From: a virus | DNA length: 37,553 nucleotides | Strand: one strand, 5' to 3' | Virus record (IMG/VR): IMGVR_UViG_3300025872_000143 | Location: 1 to 37,553 of that record | Part shown: one piece after another, positions 23,825 to 30,919 of the stretch | How the letters are laid out: the number at the start of each line of letters is the position of its first letter | Numbering within the stretch: position 1 is the first letter of the stretch | The notes under the pieces: model-generated | Seen by the model: only the letters and a program-made list of their open reading frames with translations | Told to the model about the DNA's origin: nothing | Databases searched by the model: none | Made by a program: the position numbers and the translations under genes

Positions 23825-24348
23825 TAGGCCGTGGCTCCCTGCGCGACGGGCCACTGAATCAGCGCGAGAACCGTGGAGGTGGCCGAAGCCACCGTCGCGG
23901 CGTTGCTCGTGATGAGTTCAAGGACCTGCTTGCCGGAAGCCGCCGTGGACATCAGACGCCCGGCCGTCGCGCTGATATACAGCTTCACGGCGGGGTTGAC
24001 CTTCACGGCAGTCTTCTTGATGACCGCAGTGCCGCCGACCTGATACCAGCCATAGAGGCCAGTCGTGCAGGCAGCCATGGCCACCGCGAGCGGCGCACCA
24101 AGGTTGGCGGTGTTCGGCACCAGGGTCGTCGTGCCAGCATAGGCGTTGTAGGACACAACCGAGCCAACAACCGTGGAAGTGACGCCCTTCAGGTAAATGA
24201 AGGTGCCAGCGCCATAGTTGGACCCGGACGCGCCGAGAACGTCCTGCGCGTTGACGACAGTGCCCAGCGGATGCTGAGCCGTCGAGGAAGTCTGGGCGAT
24301 CGGCTGGATGCCCAGGAGTGGCGTAGTAGCGCCATACGAGTTAGCCAT
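23824..24348 (-). CDS. Probable capsid decoration / cement protein
   Basis: 174 residues, Ala/Thr/Val-rich and beta-rich: MANSYGATTPLLGIQPIAQT, HPLGTVVNAQDVLGASGSNY, AGTFIYLKGVTSTVVGSVVS, LYGWYQVGGTAVIKKTAVKV and AVKLYISATAGRLMSTAASG. The G-x-x-x-Y-L-x-G opening and Y-G-W-Y-Q-V-G-G turn followed by a small beta domain match a family encoded directly after the major capsid protein in many phages, where it is likely to decorate the head. Gap to the capsid exon is 24 nt. Position gives most of the weight. Confidence 0.7.
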   Translation of the reverse strand: MANSYGATTPLLGIQPIAQTSSTAQHPLGTVVNAQDVLGASGSNYGAGTFIYLKGVTSTVVGSVVSYNAYAGTTTLVPNTANLGAPLAVAMAACTTGLYGWYQVGGTAVIKKTAVKVNPAVKLYISATAGRLMSTAASGKQVLELITSNAATVASATSTVLALIQWPVAQGATA

Positions 24349-24372
24349 CGTCGGATTCTCCTTGCCAATCCA

Positions 24373-25218
24373 TCAAGCCGTGATCACGCCCTGAAGGAAA
24401 CGATTCGACATCGCCATATTCCCAGCCCAGGCGATGAGTTTGACCATCGCGTCCTGATTGACCGAGAAACGGTCGGGATCAAGCGGGACCATGTTGCGCT
24501 CCGAGTGCGGACGCAGGAACAGGTAGTTGGTGTTCAGCGCATACAGGTGCGAAGAAGGCGCACCCGAACCGCTGAGCCACGAACCGCCCGAACCAAGCAC
24601 CGAAACGTTGCCGGCAGAGGTGCCCTGGAAGCCGCCGTCATACACCACGTCAGACGTGTGGAACTTCAGCGACTGGAAGCCGGCACTAGCAGTCGAATCC
24701 GACGCAATGCGCTGGATCGCCTGGAGCGACTCCCAATAGTAGCGGTAGTAGGTGTTGTCGCCGATCCACAGGTCCGGCGTGTCGCGACCGCGAGCAAGAT
24801 TGAGCCACACGCGGTTCATCATCGTCTGCATCGTGGACGCGCCCGGAGTGAGCGAGTTCGAGGCAAACGAACCGACGTAGTTCTGCCAGAAGCCCCAGGT
24901 GCCAGCGGCAATGCCGCCCACAGTGCCGGAGTTGTTCACGTCCGCGACGAGCAACTGAAGGCCACCGATCTGCTTACCACCGCTGGCAGTGCCATCGGAG
25001 TAGCAGTCGTTGGACAGGTTGTTCATCATCGTCCGTTCAGCGTTGCCGATGCGGCTTTCGAGCAGATTGATCATCCGCTCCTTGCCGTCGTTCTGGAGCA
25101 TTTCAAGCCCAGAAATCGACACCGCAACCGCAGCCTGCGTGATGGAATACTGCGCAGCAGTAAACACATCAGACGGTGAAATATTCAACGTATCGTAGCC
25201 GGAATATCTCTGGAAGGT
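24373..25218 (-). CDS. Major capsid protein, exon 2 (3' part)
   Basis: 281 codons plus stop. With exon 1 (62 codons) the spliced product is 343 residues, a normal HK97-fold capsid length. Reading starts in frame at ACC TTC CAG AGA after the intron's last G, giving TFQRYSGYDTLNISPSDVFT, AAQYSITQAAVAVSISGLEM, LQNDGKERMINLLESRIGNA and later NYVGSFASNSLTPGASTMQT, RGRDTPDLWIGDNTYYRYYW, LRPHSERNMVPLDPDRFSVN and AMSNRFLQGVITA. The strand YSGYD...L-P-S-D and QAAVAV-x-I-S-G-x-E are hallmarks of a capsid family in P22-like podoviruses. The long frame upstream of 25218 is antisense to the HNH gene and not real protein. Splice boundary supported by P1 pairing and by family sequence continuity (ENG/TFQRYSGY). 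Confidence 0.9.
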   Translation of the reverse strand, partial: TFQRYSGYDTLNISPSDVFTAAQYSITQAAVAVSISGLEMLQNDGKERMINLLESRIGNAERTMMNNLSNDCYSDGTASGGKQIGGLQLLVADVNNSGTVGGIAAGTWGFWQNYVGSFASNSLTPGASTMQTMMNRVWLNLARGRDTPDLWIGDNTYYRYYWESLQAIQRIASDSTASAGFQSLKFHTSDVVYDGGFQGTSAGNVSVLGSGGSWLSGSGAPSSHLYALNTNYLFLRPHSERNMVPLDPDRFSVNQDAMVKLIAWAGNMAMSNRFLQGVITA

Positions 25219-25415
25219 CGATTGTGTTATCGCAGAACTGTTTATGCTCTGCTTCTGCATCTTGTGCCGAATCCTCGATGCAGTCCTGACTATATCTTCA
25301 CCGTTGCTGCGGTGGCGGGCGCTCGTGGGGGGATTATTGTTTCCGCACCCCCTAGTCGATACACCTTCATCGGCCCTGGCGCCATAAGGCGTTACGTCCG
25401 ACGCTTGGCTCGGGA

Positions 25416-25444
25416 TTGCCATCATGTGAGAAAACGAGTATGAT
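25416..25444 (+). promoter_or_regulatory. Sigma70-like promoter inside the intron core for the antisense HNH gene
   Basis: TTGCCA at 25416-25421, a 17-nt spacer, and TATGAT at 25439-25444, each one mismatch from consensus. Predicted start of transcription around 25451, giving a leader of about 60 nt before the HNH ATG at 25510, whose Shine-Dalgarno is GAAAGG (25497-25502). Lies on the + strand, overlapping the Q element of the ribozyme on the other strand. Good match and good placement, but a chance hit cannot be excluded. Confidence 0.6.
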
Positions 25445-25509
25445 GCACTCGCTTTCTTCCGGCGATGGGTTTCCCCGAATTCACCCGCTGTTCTCTGAAA
25501 GGTTAACCG

Positions 25510-26181
25510 ATGCCAAAGGGCGTTCCCAAAATCGTAACTGTTTGCGAAGTCTGTTCCATCGCATTTGAGCGCACGCCAGCATTCCACCGATCCGCCGAAG
25601 CGAAGGGGGGAAAGGTTAGGTTTTGCTCTCAAAAGTGCTTTGGAATAGCAAAGTCCGCAGGGAAGGTTGTCGTCACTCCCTACAAACCGAAGCAAGACTT
25701 CACTTGCGATGCGTGTGGTTCCGTTTTTCAACGGTGGCCATCCGCGATTCGCTTTGCAGAAAAACACGATATCGGGATTAGATTTTGCTCCAAGGAATGC
25801 CATGGACGAGCCCGCACGACGGGCATCCTGGAACTTCCTGCGCGGAGCGATGAGTCCAAACAACGCAGTTCCGACGCCATGCGCAAAACGTGGGGACGAA
25901 CCCCACATCCCGACACGGTTATGAAATTGCCCAAGCAACGGAGGGCATACATCGCGAGAGGCACGAACTTCACGCCCGCCCAAAAGAGAGCGTGGATTGA
26001 TTCGTGTTGCGCGCGCTGCGGTGCCACAGAGTCGCTTGAACTCGATCATATTATCTGTGTCGCGGCTGGCGGTGAGTCGGTGCGAGAAAACGCACAAACC
26101 CTTTGCCGTCCGTGCAACAGATGGAAGAAGGACCACGTTGATTTGCCTTTGGCTCGTAAACAGACCCCTTCAGGAGGCTAG
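25510..26181 (+). CDS. HNH homing endonuclease with two N-terminal Cys4 zinc modules, antisense in the intron
   Basis: 223 residues; ATG at 25510 with GAAAGG about 7 nt upstream. Two Cys4 modules, C12-C15...C39-C43 (VCEVCSIAFE, RFCSQKCFG) and C66-C69...C93-C97 (FTCDACGSVFQRWPSAIRFA, RFCSKECHG), look like treble-clef/zinc-ribbon DNA-binding units. The HNH nuclease domain is C-terminal: C-AxC pair at 167-170 (CARCGATESLELDH), D179-H180, N194, C199-C202 and N203 with LCRPCNRWKKDH; the ELDH...N...C-xx-C-N pattern is characteristic. It would cut intronless capsid genes to spread the intron. It is encoded on the strand OPPOSITE to the capsid gene and intron, which is unusual, and needs its own transcript. 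It ends 2 nt before the intron's guide-sequence hairpin. Confidence 0.9.
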   Translation: MPKGVPKIVTVCEVCSIAFERTPAFHRSAEAKGGKVRFCSQKCFGIAKSAGKVVVTPYKPKQDFTCDACGSVFQRWPSAIRFAEKHDIGIRFCSKECHGRARTTGILELPARSDESKQRSSDAMRKTWGRTPHPDTVMKLPKQRRAYIARGTNFTPAQKRAWIDSCCARCGATESLELDHIICVAAGGESVRENAQTLCRPCNRWKKDHVDLPLARKQTPSGG

Positions 26182-26182
26182 T

Positions 26183-26205
26183 GGAAAACAACCGGAGTGT
26201 TTTCC
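26183..26205. other. Inverted repeat at the 5' end of the intron, possible HNH terminator and alternative P1
   Basis: GGAAAACA (26183-26190), a 7-nt loop and TGTTTTCC (26198-26205) form a perfect 8-bp stem. On the + strand it follows the HNH stop directly and could end that transcript, although no clear U-tract follows. On the intron strand it pairs intron nucleotides ~6-13 with the same guide sequence that must pair with exon 1 in P1, so it is a competing hairpin that could regulate or slow 5' splice-site choice. Confidence 0.5.
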
Positions 26206-26210
26206 TGTTC

Positions 26211-26396
26211 ACCATTTTCCGAGTATTCAAGCTCCTGGACAATCGCCTGACCGCCATCGAACGGCTTGACGTTCGATTTCTGCTCAAGTCGATTCAGAAG
26301 CGCATTGTTTTTCGTCACGTTGTCCGCCAGCTTGCGCGAGCGGTTGTAGAGGGTGGTGGTCGCGATTTCCGACCACGTGGACGAGGGAGTAGCCAT
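26211..26396 (-). CDS. Major capsid protein, exon 1 (5' part)
   Basis: 62 codons from the ATG at 26396, starting MATPSSTWSEIATTTLYNRS and ending GQAIVQELEYSENG. The open frame carries on 10 codons into the intron (EQENTPVVFH) before a TAG, which would give a truncated 72-residue protein if splicing fails. Family knowledge predicts the continuation ENG-TFQRYSGYD, supplied by exon 2. It starts 16 nt after the scaffold gene stop. N-terminal region of an HK97-fold capsid protein. Confidence 0.9.
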
Positions 26397-26412
26397 GATT
26401 GGCTCCTAGCGA

Positions 26413-27609
26413 TCAGCGTCCGAATGCATCGGCGGCTGCGCGCGAAAGTTGTTCACGGAGGGACAGATCGCCGACTGCGCGGTGGTCGCCATGGCCGGTG
26501 CCTGGGGCTCCGGTGACGGGCGCTGCGGCTCGCTGCGCTTTAGCCGCACGGGCACGGGCCTGCTCTGCGCGCTGACGTTCCTGAGCCTGCCGCTGGGCCT
26601 CTTGGGCTGCGGTTTGGTCGGCCAAGTAACGTGAGCGCACAACGGGGTGCGCGTAAACGGCTTGTTCGTATAACTCAGCAAGCGCAGGAATGTCACCCCC
26701 TTTTCGACGGGCGAGTTCTGCGAGGTCGGCCATGGTGTCTTCCACCTCCGCAAAATACGGATGTAGAGGCTGGCCATCGGGACCGACTGCTGAGGCAAAC
26801 TTCTGGATTTCGGACTGAACGCGCGTCGCGGCATCGCGCATTGAGGCTTCCTGTGCCGCGCGCTGGCGCTGTTCAAACGAGTCCACTTTCTGGACAACGC
26901 TCTGAAGAACCTGCTGAACTTCCGGCGGAAGCACGATCTGTCCGTTCTGCGCGGTTGGCTCTGGAGGCGTGCCATCCGAAGACGCCTGCTGGGCCGGACG
27001 ATAGCCGAACTGCTGAAGGACCGCGCCGGGGTCGATGTTGTAGCCCTTCATGATCTGGGCCACAGTTGCCGCCGCGCTCTGCGGATTGGCCAGCGAGGTT
27101 TCGGTTTCTACCCATCCCTTGATGAGCGATGCCGGCGACATGCCGCGCTCACGCATGACCTGCTGATGCGGCTCGAACATCTGCCGGACGGGCTCGAACT
27201 CGCGAATGAACGCGGCGCGCTGCTGCGTTTTGTGCGTGTAGTCCGCTTCCATCTCTTTGTAACGACGGACAACGAACTCCTTCGCTTCGGGCGGCAGTTT
27301 GCCAAACATTTCCTTGTCGGCCGCGCGCCACGTCGGGGGCGGTTCGACTGCCGGCGACTTTTCGACTGGTTTGTCGGTAGAGTCCTCAGCCTGCGCAACC
27401 GGCTCGGAAGGCGCTTCGGGTTCAGGCGCTTCGGGCTCTGCGGACTGTTTCGGGGCAAACCTGCCACGTTCATCGCGCGGTTGGCCGTTTTCATCAACAT
27501 CCTGGGATTCCGCTGGCACCTCGTTCTGCGCCGGGGCGGGTTCCTGTTCCATGGAAGCGAACGCAGCCTCAACGGAAGCGCGAATGCTGTCGTCTGTCGT
27601 TTCAGACAT
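26413..27609 (-). CDS. Capsid scaffolding protein
   Basis: 398 residues, highly acidic and Gln/Ala/Glu-rich. It begins MSETTDDSIRASVEAAFASM, has a long disordered Pro/Glu region (EPEAPEPEAPSEPVAQAEDS), then helical repeats (PPEAKEFVVRRYKEMEADYT, QTQ-rich, VQQVLQSVVQKVDSFEQRQR), then a coiled-coil ending in EAQRQAQERQRAEQARARAA (about 340-360). The short terminal TGHGDHRAVGDLSLREQLSR, a basic, compact end, is where scaffolds usually bind the capsid protein. Directly upstream of the capsid gene, as in P22-like phages. Well supported by order and composition. Confidence 0.8.
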   Translation of the reverse strand: MSETTDDSIRASVEAAFASMEQEPAPAQNEVPAESQDVDENGQPRDERGRFAPKQSAEPEAPEPEAPSEPVAQAEDSTDKPVEKSPAVEPPPTWRAADKEMFGKLPPEAKEFVVRRYKEMEADYTHKTQQRAAFIREFEPVRQMFEPHQQVMRERGMSPASLIKGWVETETSLANPQSAAATVAQIMKGYNIDPGAVLQQFGYRPAQQASSDGTPPEPTAQNGQIVLPPEVQQVLQSVVQKVDSFEQRQRAAQEASMRDAATRVQSEIQKFASAVGPDGQPLHPYFAEVEDTMADLAELARRKGGDIPALAELYEQAVYAHPVVRSRYLADQTAAQEAQRQAQERQRAEQARARAAKAQRAAAPVTGAPGTGHGDHRAVGDLSLREQLSRAAADAFGR

Positions 27610-27623
27610 GAATGCCCCTTGTG

Positions 27624-27959
27624 TTAGAGCCAGCCAAGAATCTTGCTGCCGGCCAGTTTGATGTCAGCGATGCGTTGGTCTCGTTCCCGGCGCTCTTGCA
27701 CCCAGGACTTTTGCGGGACGGCGGACTCGTTGCCGACCTCAACGTAGTTGTTGCGCGAAAGGAACTCACGGTGCTGCCGGCGCCCGCCAATGACGGGGGC
27801 GATTTTGCCCTGATCGGCACCGGCTGCCTTGTATGGCTCGATGTCACGAATGATCTGCATCCCCTCACCGACCTTCGGCTCTTGGGGAATGTTCGTGCCT
27901 TCGGTGATTTCGACCATGGTGTCCAGGTCGCGATCGTAAACAAAGGTTCTACGAGTCAT
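27624..27959 (-). CDS. Hypothetical head-region protein (111 aa)
   Basis: Start ATG at 27959 with GAAGGA about 6 nt upstream. Sequence MTRRTFVYDRDLDTMVEITE, ...GMQIIRDIEPYKAAGADQGK, APVIGGRRQHREFLSRNNYV and AVPQKSWVQERRERDQRIAD. A small, soluble protein whose set of I-R-D-I-x-P-Y-K and GGRRQHREFLxRNxY(V)E(V)G motifs is recognisable to me as a conserved protein that follows the portal gene in podoviruses of this type. Function unknown. Confidence 0.75.
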   Translation of the reverse strand: MTRRTFVYDRDLDTMVEITEGTNIPQEPKVGEGMQIIRDIEPYKAAGADQGKIAPVIGGRRQHREFLSRNNYVEVGNESAVPQKSWVQERRERDQRIADIKLAGSKILGWL

Positions 27960-28140
27960 TGTTGTCCTTCTTGGGCTTTACACCCGCAATGCGTTTCGCC
28001 AAAGCAAGATATTCGGCGCGCTCCTTCTTGCGCGTGGCAACGTCAGGAGTCCTCCGGTTGATCCCCTCCCGCTCCAACGTTTTCTCCAGCGCCAGAATCG
28101 CCGCGCGATACCTTTTTGTGTCCAGCGGCCCGTTCCTCAT
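27949..28140 (-). CDS. Small hypothetical protein (63 aa) overlapping its neighbour
   Basis: I use the ATG at 28140, which has GGAGG 7 nt upstream, rather than the longer open frame. It encodes MRNGPLDTKRYRAAILALEK plus TLEREGINRRTPDVATRKKE and RAEYLALAKRIAGVKPKK, a basic, helical protein. It overlaps the preceding gene by 98 nt in another frame and the next gene by 11 nt. Function unknown. Confidence 0.55.
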   Translation of the reverse strand: MRNGPLDTKRYRAAILALEKTLEREGINRRTPDVATRKKERAEYLALAKRIAGVKPKKDNNDS

Positions 28141-28288
28141 CCATCTGCCTCCGATGATGAAGCGCCCAATCAGGAATGCCAGTCTCAGGGTCGATCGGGC
28201 GGAACCCCATGACGCGCTCCGTTTCCTTGTTGAACTCAGCAAGTTGCGAAGCGAGGGCGGCAAAAGACGATCGATCAGACACGCTCAT
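28043..28288 (-). CDS. Small hypothetical protein (81 aa)
   Basis: The ATG at 28288 follows a strong AGGAGG Shine-Dalgarno at 4-5 nt. It reads MSVSDRSSFAALASQLAEFN, KETERVMGFRPIDPETGIPD and WALHHRRQMDEERAAGHKKV, with a Gly/Asp-rich end. The longer open frame upstream is shadow. Overlaps the previous gene by 14 nt and the next by 98 nt. No known family recognised. Confidence 0.6.
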   Translation of the reverse strand: MSVSDRSSFAALASQLAEFNKETERVMGFRPIDPETGIPDWALHHRRQMDEERAAGHKKVSRGDSGAGENVGAGGDQPEDS

Positions 28289-28475
28289 ACGCCTCCTGAA
28301 AAGCGCGAGCGAGCGTCGCCCGACGCTGCGGAATGCCAACCGGACCAGCCGGCGCTCGGTTCAACTCCGCTCGCAAAACCGAGAACTCGATGCGGCGTCC
28401 GTGGCGCTCAACAACGAAAAAGCAGTGCTCGCCGTCGATGCTGCTTTCGATGATCTCGGTTTCAGGGTTTAGCAT
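28275..28475 (-). CDS. Small hypothetical protein after the portal (66 aa)
   Basis: Starts with ATG overlapping the portal stop as TAATG. It reads MLNPETEIIESSIDGEHCFF, VVERHGRRIEFSVLRAELNR and GIPQRRATLARAFQEAYERV. The beta-strand opening with a FFVVERHGRRIEFSV hairpin followed by an alpha-helix suggests a compact alpha/beta domain. No name can be given. Confidence 0.65.
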   Translation of the reverse strand: MLNPETEIIESSIDGEHCFFVVERHGRRIEFSVLRAELNRAPAGPVGIPQRRATLARAFQEAYERV

Positions 28476-30916
28476 TACTCAATATCCCCCGCTGACCGCG
28501 TGACAGAACGCTGCGCCTGAACCGCGCGCTGAGCATCGGCTTCCGAAGCCTGGATCGCGAGTTGGGTCATGTTGCGCTGCTGTTCGGCATTGATGCGCTC
28601 GCGAGCGATCATCGCATCCTCTTGCGCTTTCTGGTGCTTCTGCCAAATCGCCATGCGTTCGGTCTGGGCTTTCTGATCCGTGTCGTGCATGTCGGCCTGG
28701 ATTTTGGCTTGTTCGATCTGTGGATCGGGACCGGGCTTCGCTTGTGGCCCCTTGGGCGGCGTCGGCGGCATCCCGGAAAGCGAGTCGAACAACTGCTCGA
28801 TGCTCTCTTCCATGGAACGCGCAATCGGGAAGCCTCGAACGCCGAACAGAACCAACTGCTTGCCGAACTCGGCCATGGCTGGATTGCCCATGGCGACAGG
28901 AACGATCTGCTGCATGAGCGGAAGAAGCGAGCCGATGAACTGAGTGCGATCGGCCCGGTCCTGTTCTTCGTCAACCGCGATGGTCGAGTCCGTCTCAATG
29001 TCCAGACGAAAGCCGGTCACACCATCTTTCTTGATGAGCGCCACCGCGTCGTCAAACATCTTCTGCTTCGCCGAGTTCATGGCGATGACCTGAGCGCGGG
29101 CCTGGGCGATCTTCTCCCACTGCTCATACGCCGGGTTCGGCATCATCTGCGGCATACCCGGCGGCTGCATTCCAGGCTGCATTCCGGGACCGGGCACGAC
29201 GTTGCCGCCCTGCGGAGGCTGCCCCATCGGCTGCGGCGGGGCGGGGATTTCACGCGGAGGAGGCGGCTGAAGATCAGGAACCGGCTGCAACTCGGGATAG
29301 CCGGTGATCGCCGAAATCGTCGCTGGCGAGAAGTGTTCCGCCACCACGGCACCCACCAAACGAACCAGATCACGCGCAAAACGGGCCACACGCTTCTGTT
29401 CTGGCACCTGACGGCGCGTCGAGAAGGACGCTTTGAGTTTCTGTGCCGCAGCCGTTTCCATCGGCTGTGTCGCGCCACGAATGATGTCGCCAATGCCGGT
29501 GATTTCGTAGATGATCTGCTTGCAGCGGTCCCGCATGTCCTGAAGCTGGATTAGGACCTCGGCAACCTGCTTGATCGGCATCCACTGGATCATGTCGGAC
29601 AGGCCGCCCTTCTGCGCGAAGGACATCCAATCCTCAACCGGGATCAACTTGTTCTCAGTCCCGTCGTCAACCAACTGCTGAAGAACGTGCTTTTCCGAGC
29701 CGGGATAAACGCCGGAAACCTTCAGCGCGCGGGCAAGGCGGTCGATCCGCGCCGTGAGCATGTCCAACTCATCAGCCTGATCCTGATACTCGGTGTAATC
29801 AGGGACCGGAACGCGCTTGTCCGTTGTCGTGGTAGCAAGCAGCGGATCGGGGCTCGGGAAAAAGTCAGGCAGCCCAAGGGGGTCATCAAGCTCATCAAGA
29901 ATGAGGTTTGGCGTCCCTGGAGCCAGCCAAACGACCTTGCGCTTGGACTTGTCCCAGAACTCATAGACGATCGCCTTCTTGTAAACATCCGGCGGGGGCC
30001 ATTCCTGCTTGCGCGACGTGTCGTGCCCCTTGGGGGTGTAGTCCAGATTGACCTTCTTCCCCTTCTGTCGGCCAAATCGGGCGATCAACTCATCGCGTGT
30101 CATGTAAGCGGCGTAGCGAAGCCACGACACCTCATCCCACGTCCTGGCCGGCGACTCACGGTAATCGCCCCAGAACACATACTTCAGCGCAGCCTCTTCA
30201 TAGACCGGCATCTCAGGTTCGTCTTGTTCGGCCGCGCCGGCGGGCTGCATTGGCGTCAGGTCATCCCGCATAAACGCAGGCGCCCCACCGGAGGGACCGC
30301 CAGACATTCCGGCGATGCCGCCGCTTGCCGAAAGGCCGGTCAATCCGCCAAAAGCGTTCGCGCCTTCAGGGCCGAGGCCGGTCATCGCATCGCCCGGACC
30401 AGCGATCAGCGCGGGGCCTTGTTCGAGCGGTTTGAAGTTTTCTCCCGGCTCCGCAGAGTAGTGCGGCACATACATCACGCGCGCCACACCGCGCCCCGGC
30501 AGCAGACGATCCAGCACAACCGGGTTCATCACGCTGTCGAAGTCAGACCGATCTAGCGAATACGCGATAGCGCGTTCCAGCAACGTCGAAGCCAAACGCC
30601 CAACCGGGTCCTTATCCAAAAATCGCCGCTGAACCACAGGCTTTGGCGTGCGCGCGTAAAGAACGGGAGCAAGGGTTTGAACATTGGACCATAGGATGTT
30701 GAACTTGTGAACTGCGCGGGAAGGACCGTCAGGTCGCTCATCGCGATACCGCTGGATCACGCGGTCGCCACGACGGCGCCACTTGTCCTCTTCCTTTTCA
30801 GCGATCTTGTCCTGGCCCATCCAATAGGACCAAAGCGCCTCATCACCATCACCGAAATCCTTATAGGTTTCGGCTTGGAAGCCACTTTGCGTCCCGATGG
30901 ACAGCGAGTCAGACAT
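28475..30916 (-). CDS. Portal protein (P22-type, 813 aa)
   Basis: Large portal of the podovirus type. N-terminal YWMGQDKIAEKEEDKWRRRG, DRVIQRYRDERPDGPSRAVH, KFNILWSNVQTLAPVLYART and PKPVVQRRFLDKDPVGRLAS match the portal wing and clip start. The core has PVLLDRLLPGRG-like text (LDRLLPGRGVARVMYVPHYS), the YVFWGDYRESPARTWDEVSW element, and IDRLARALKVSGVYPGSEKH with DRCKQIIYEITGIGDIIRGA. The C-terminal half is a Pro/Met/Gln-rich linker (residues about 555-610) then QARAQVIAMNSAKQKMFDDA and a barrel-like helical tail with KAQTERMAIWQKHQKAQEDA. It forms the dodecameric ring through which DNA enters. Upstream of it is terL, 3 nt away. Confidence 0.9.
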   Translation of the reverse strand: MSDSLSIGTQSGFQAETYKDFGDGDEALWSYWMGQDKIAEKEEDKWRRRGDRVIQRYRDERPDGPSRAVHKFNILWSNVQTLAPVLYARTPKPVVQRRFLDKDPVGRLASTLLERAIAYSLDRSDFDSVMNPVVLDRLLPGRGVARVMYVPHYSAEPGENFKPLEQGPALIAGPGDAMTGLGPEGANAFGGLTGLSASGGIAGMSGGPSGGAPAFMRDDLTPMQPAGAAEQDEPEMPVYEEAALKYVFWGDYRESPARTWDEVSWLRYAAYMTRDELIARFGRQKGKKVNLDYTPKGHDTSRKQEWPPPDVYKKAIVYEFWDKSKRKVVWLAPGTPNLILDELDDPLGLPDFFPSPDPLLATTTTDKRVPVPDYTEYQDQADELDMLTARIDRLARALKVSGVYPGSEKHVLQQLVDDGTENKLIPVEDWMSFAQKGGLSDMIQWMPIKQVAEVLIQLQDMRDRCKQIIYEITGIGDIIRGATQPMETAAAQKLKASFSTRRQVPEQKRVARFARDLVRLVGAVVAEHFSPATISAITGYPELQPVPDLQPPPPREIPAPPQPMGQPPQGGNVVPGPGMQPGMQPPGMPQMMPNPAYEQWEKIAQARAQVIAMNSAKQKMFDDAVALIKKDGVTGFRLDIETDSTIAVDEEQDRADRTQFIGSLLPLMQQIVPVAMGNPAMAEFGKQLVLFGVRGFPIARSMEESIEQLFDSLSGMPPTPPKGPQAKPGPDPQIEQAKIQADMHDTDQKAQTERMAIWQKHQKAQEDAMIARERINAEQQRNMTQLAIQASEADAQRAVQAQRSVTRSAGDIE

Positions 30917-30919
30917 CCA

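Larger units (their letters stand above)
25219..26210 (-). mobile_element. 992-nt group I intron interrupting the major capsid gene
   Basis: In the capsid sense, exon 1 ends ...GAA AAT GGT and the intron starts GAACAGG; it ends ...ATCG before ACC TTC CAG. P1: the last ten exon bases GGAAAATGGT (26211-26220) pair with the guide sequence GTTGTTTTCC at 26183-26192, with the conserved U-G pair at the splice site and the intron ending in G. Core signatures: P-like GAATTCGGGGAAACCC (near 25468-25484), Q GGCAATCCCGAGCCAAGC (25403-25420), R with GACTA at 25353-25357 pairing with TAGTC (25288-25292) in the S element AAGATATAGTC (P7), and a 7-bp P9 CTGCATC/GATGCAG (25255-25261/25277-25283). The HNH gene sits between P1 and the core on the opposite strand. 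Confidence 0.9.

Noticed and set aside
23491-25179. Long + strand open frame (562 codons) opposite the acyltransferase, decoration and capsid genes
   Set aside because: Low-complexity Arg/His/Gly-rich sequence spanning three real minus-strand genes; a shadow.
24373-26136. A continuous 587-codon open frame running from the capsid exon 2 through the intron
   Set aside because: Its upstream 300 codons lie antisense to a convincing HNH gene and over the ribozyme core, and the sequence is unlike protein. The capsid gene instead resumes at 25218 after splicing.
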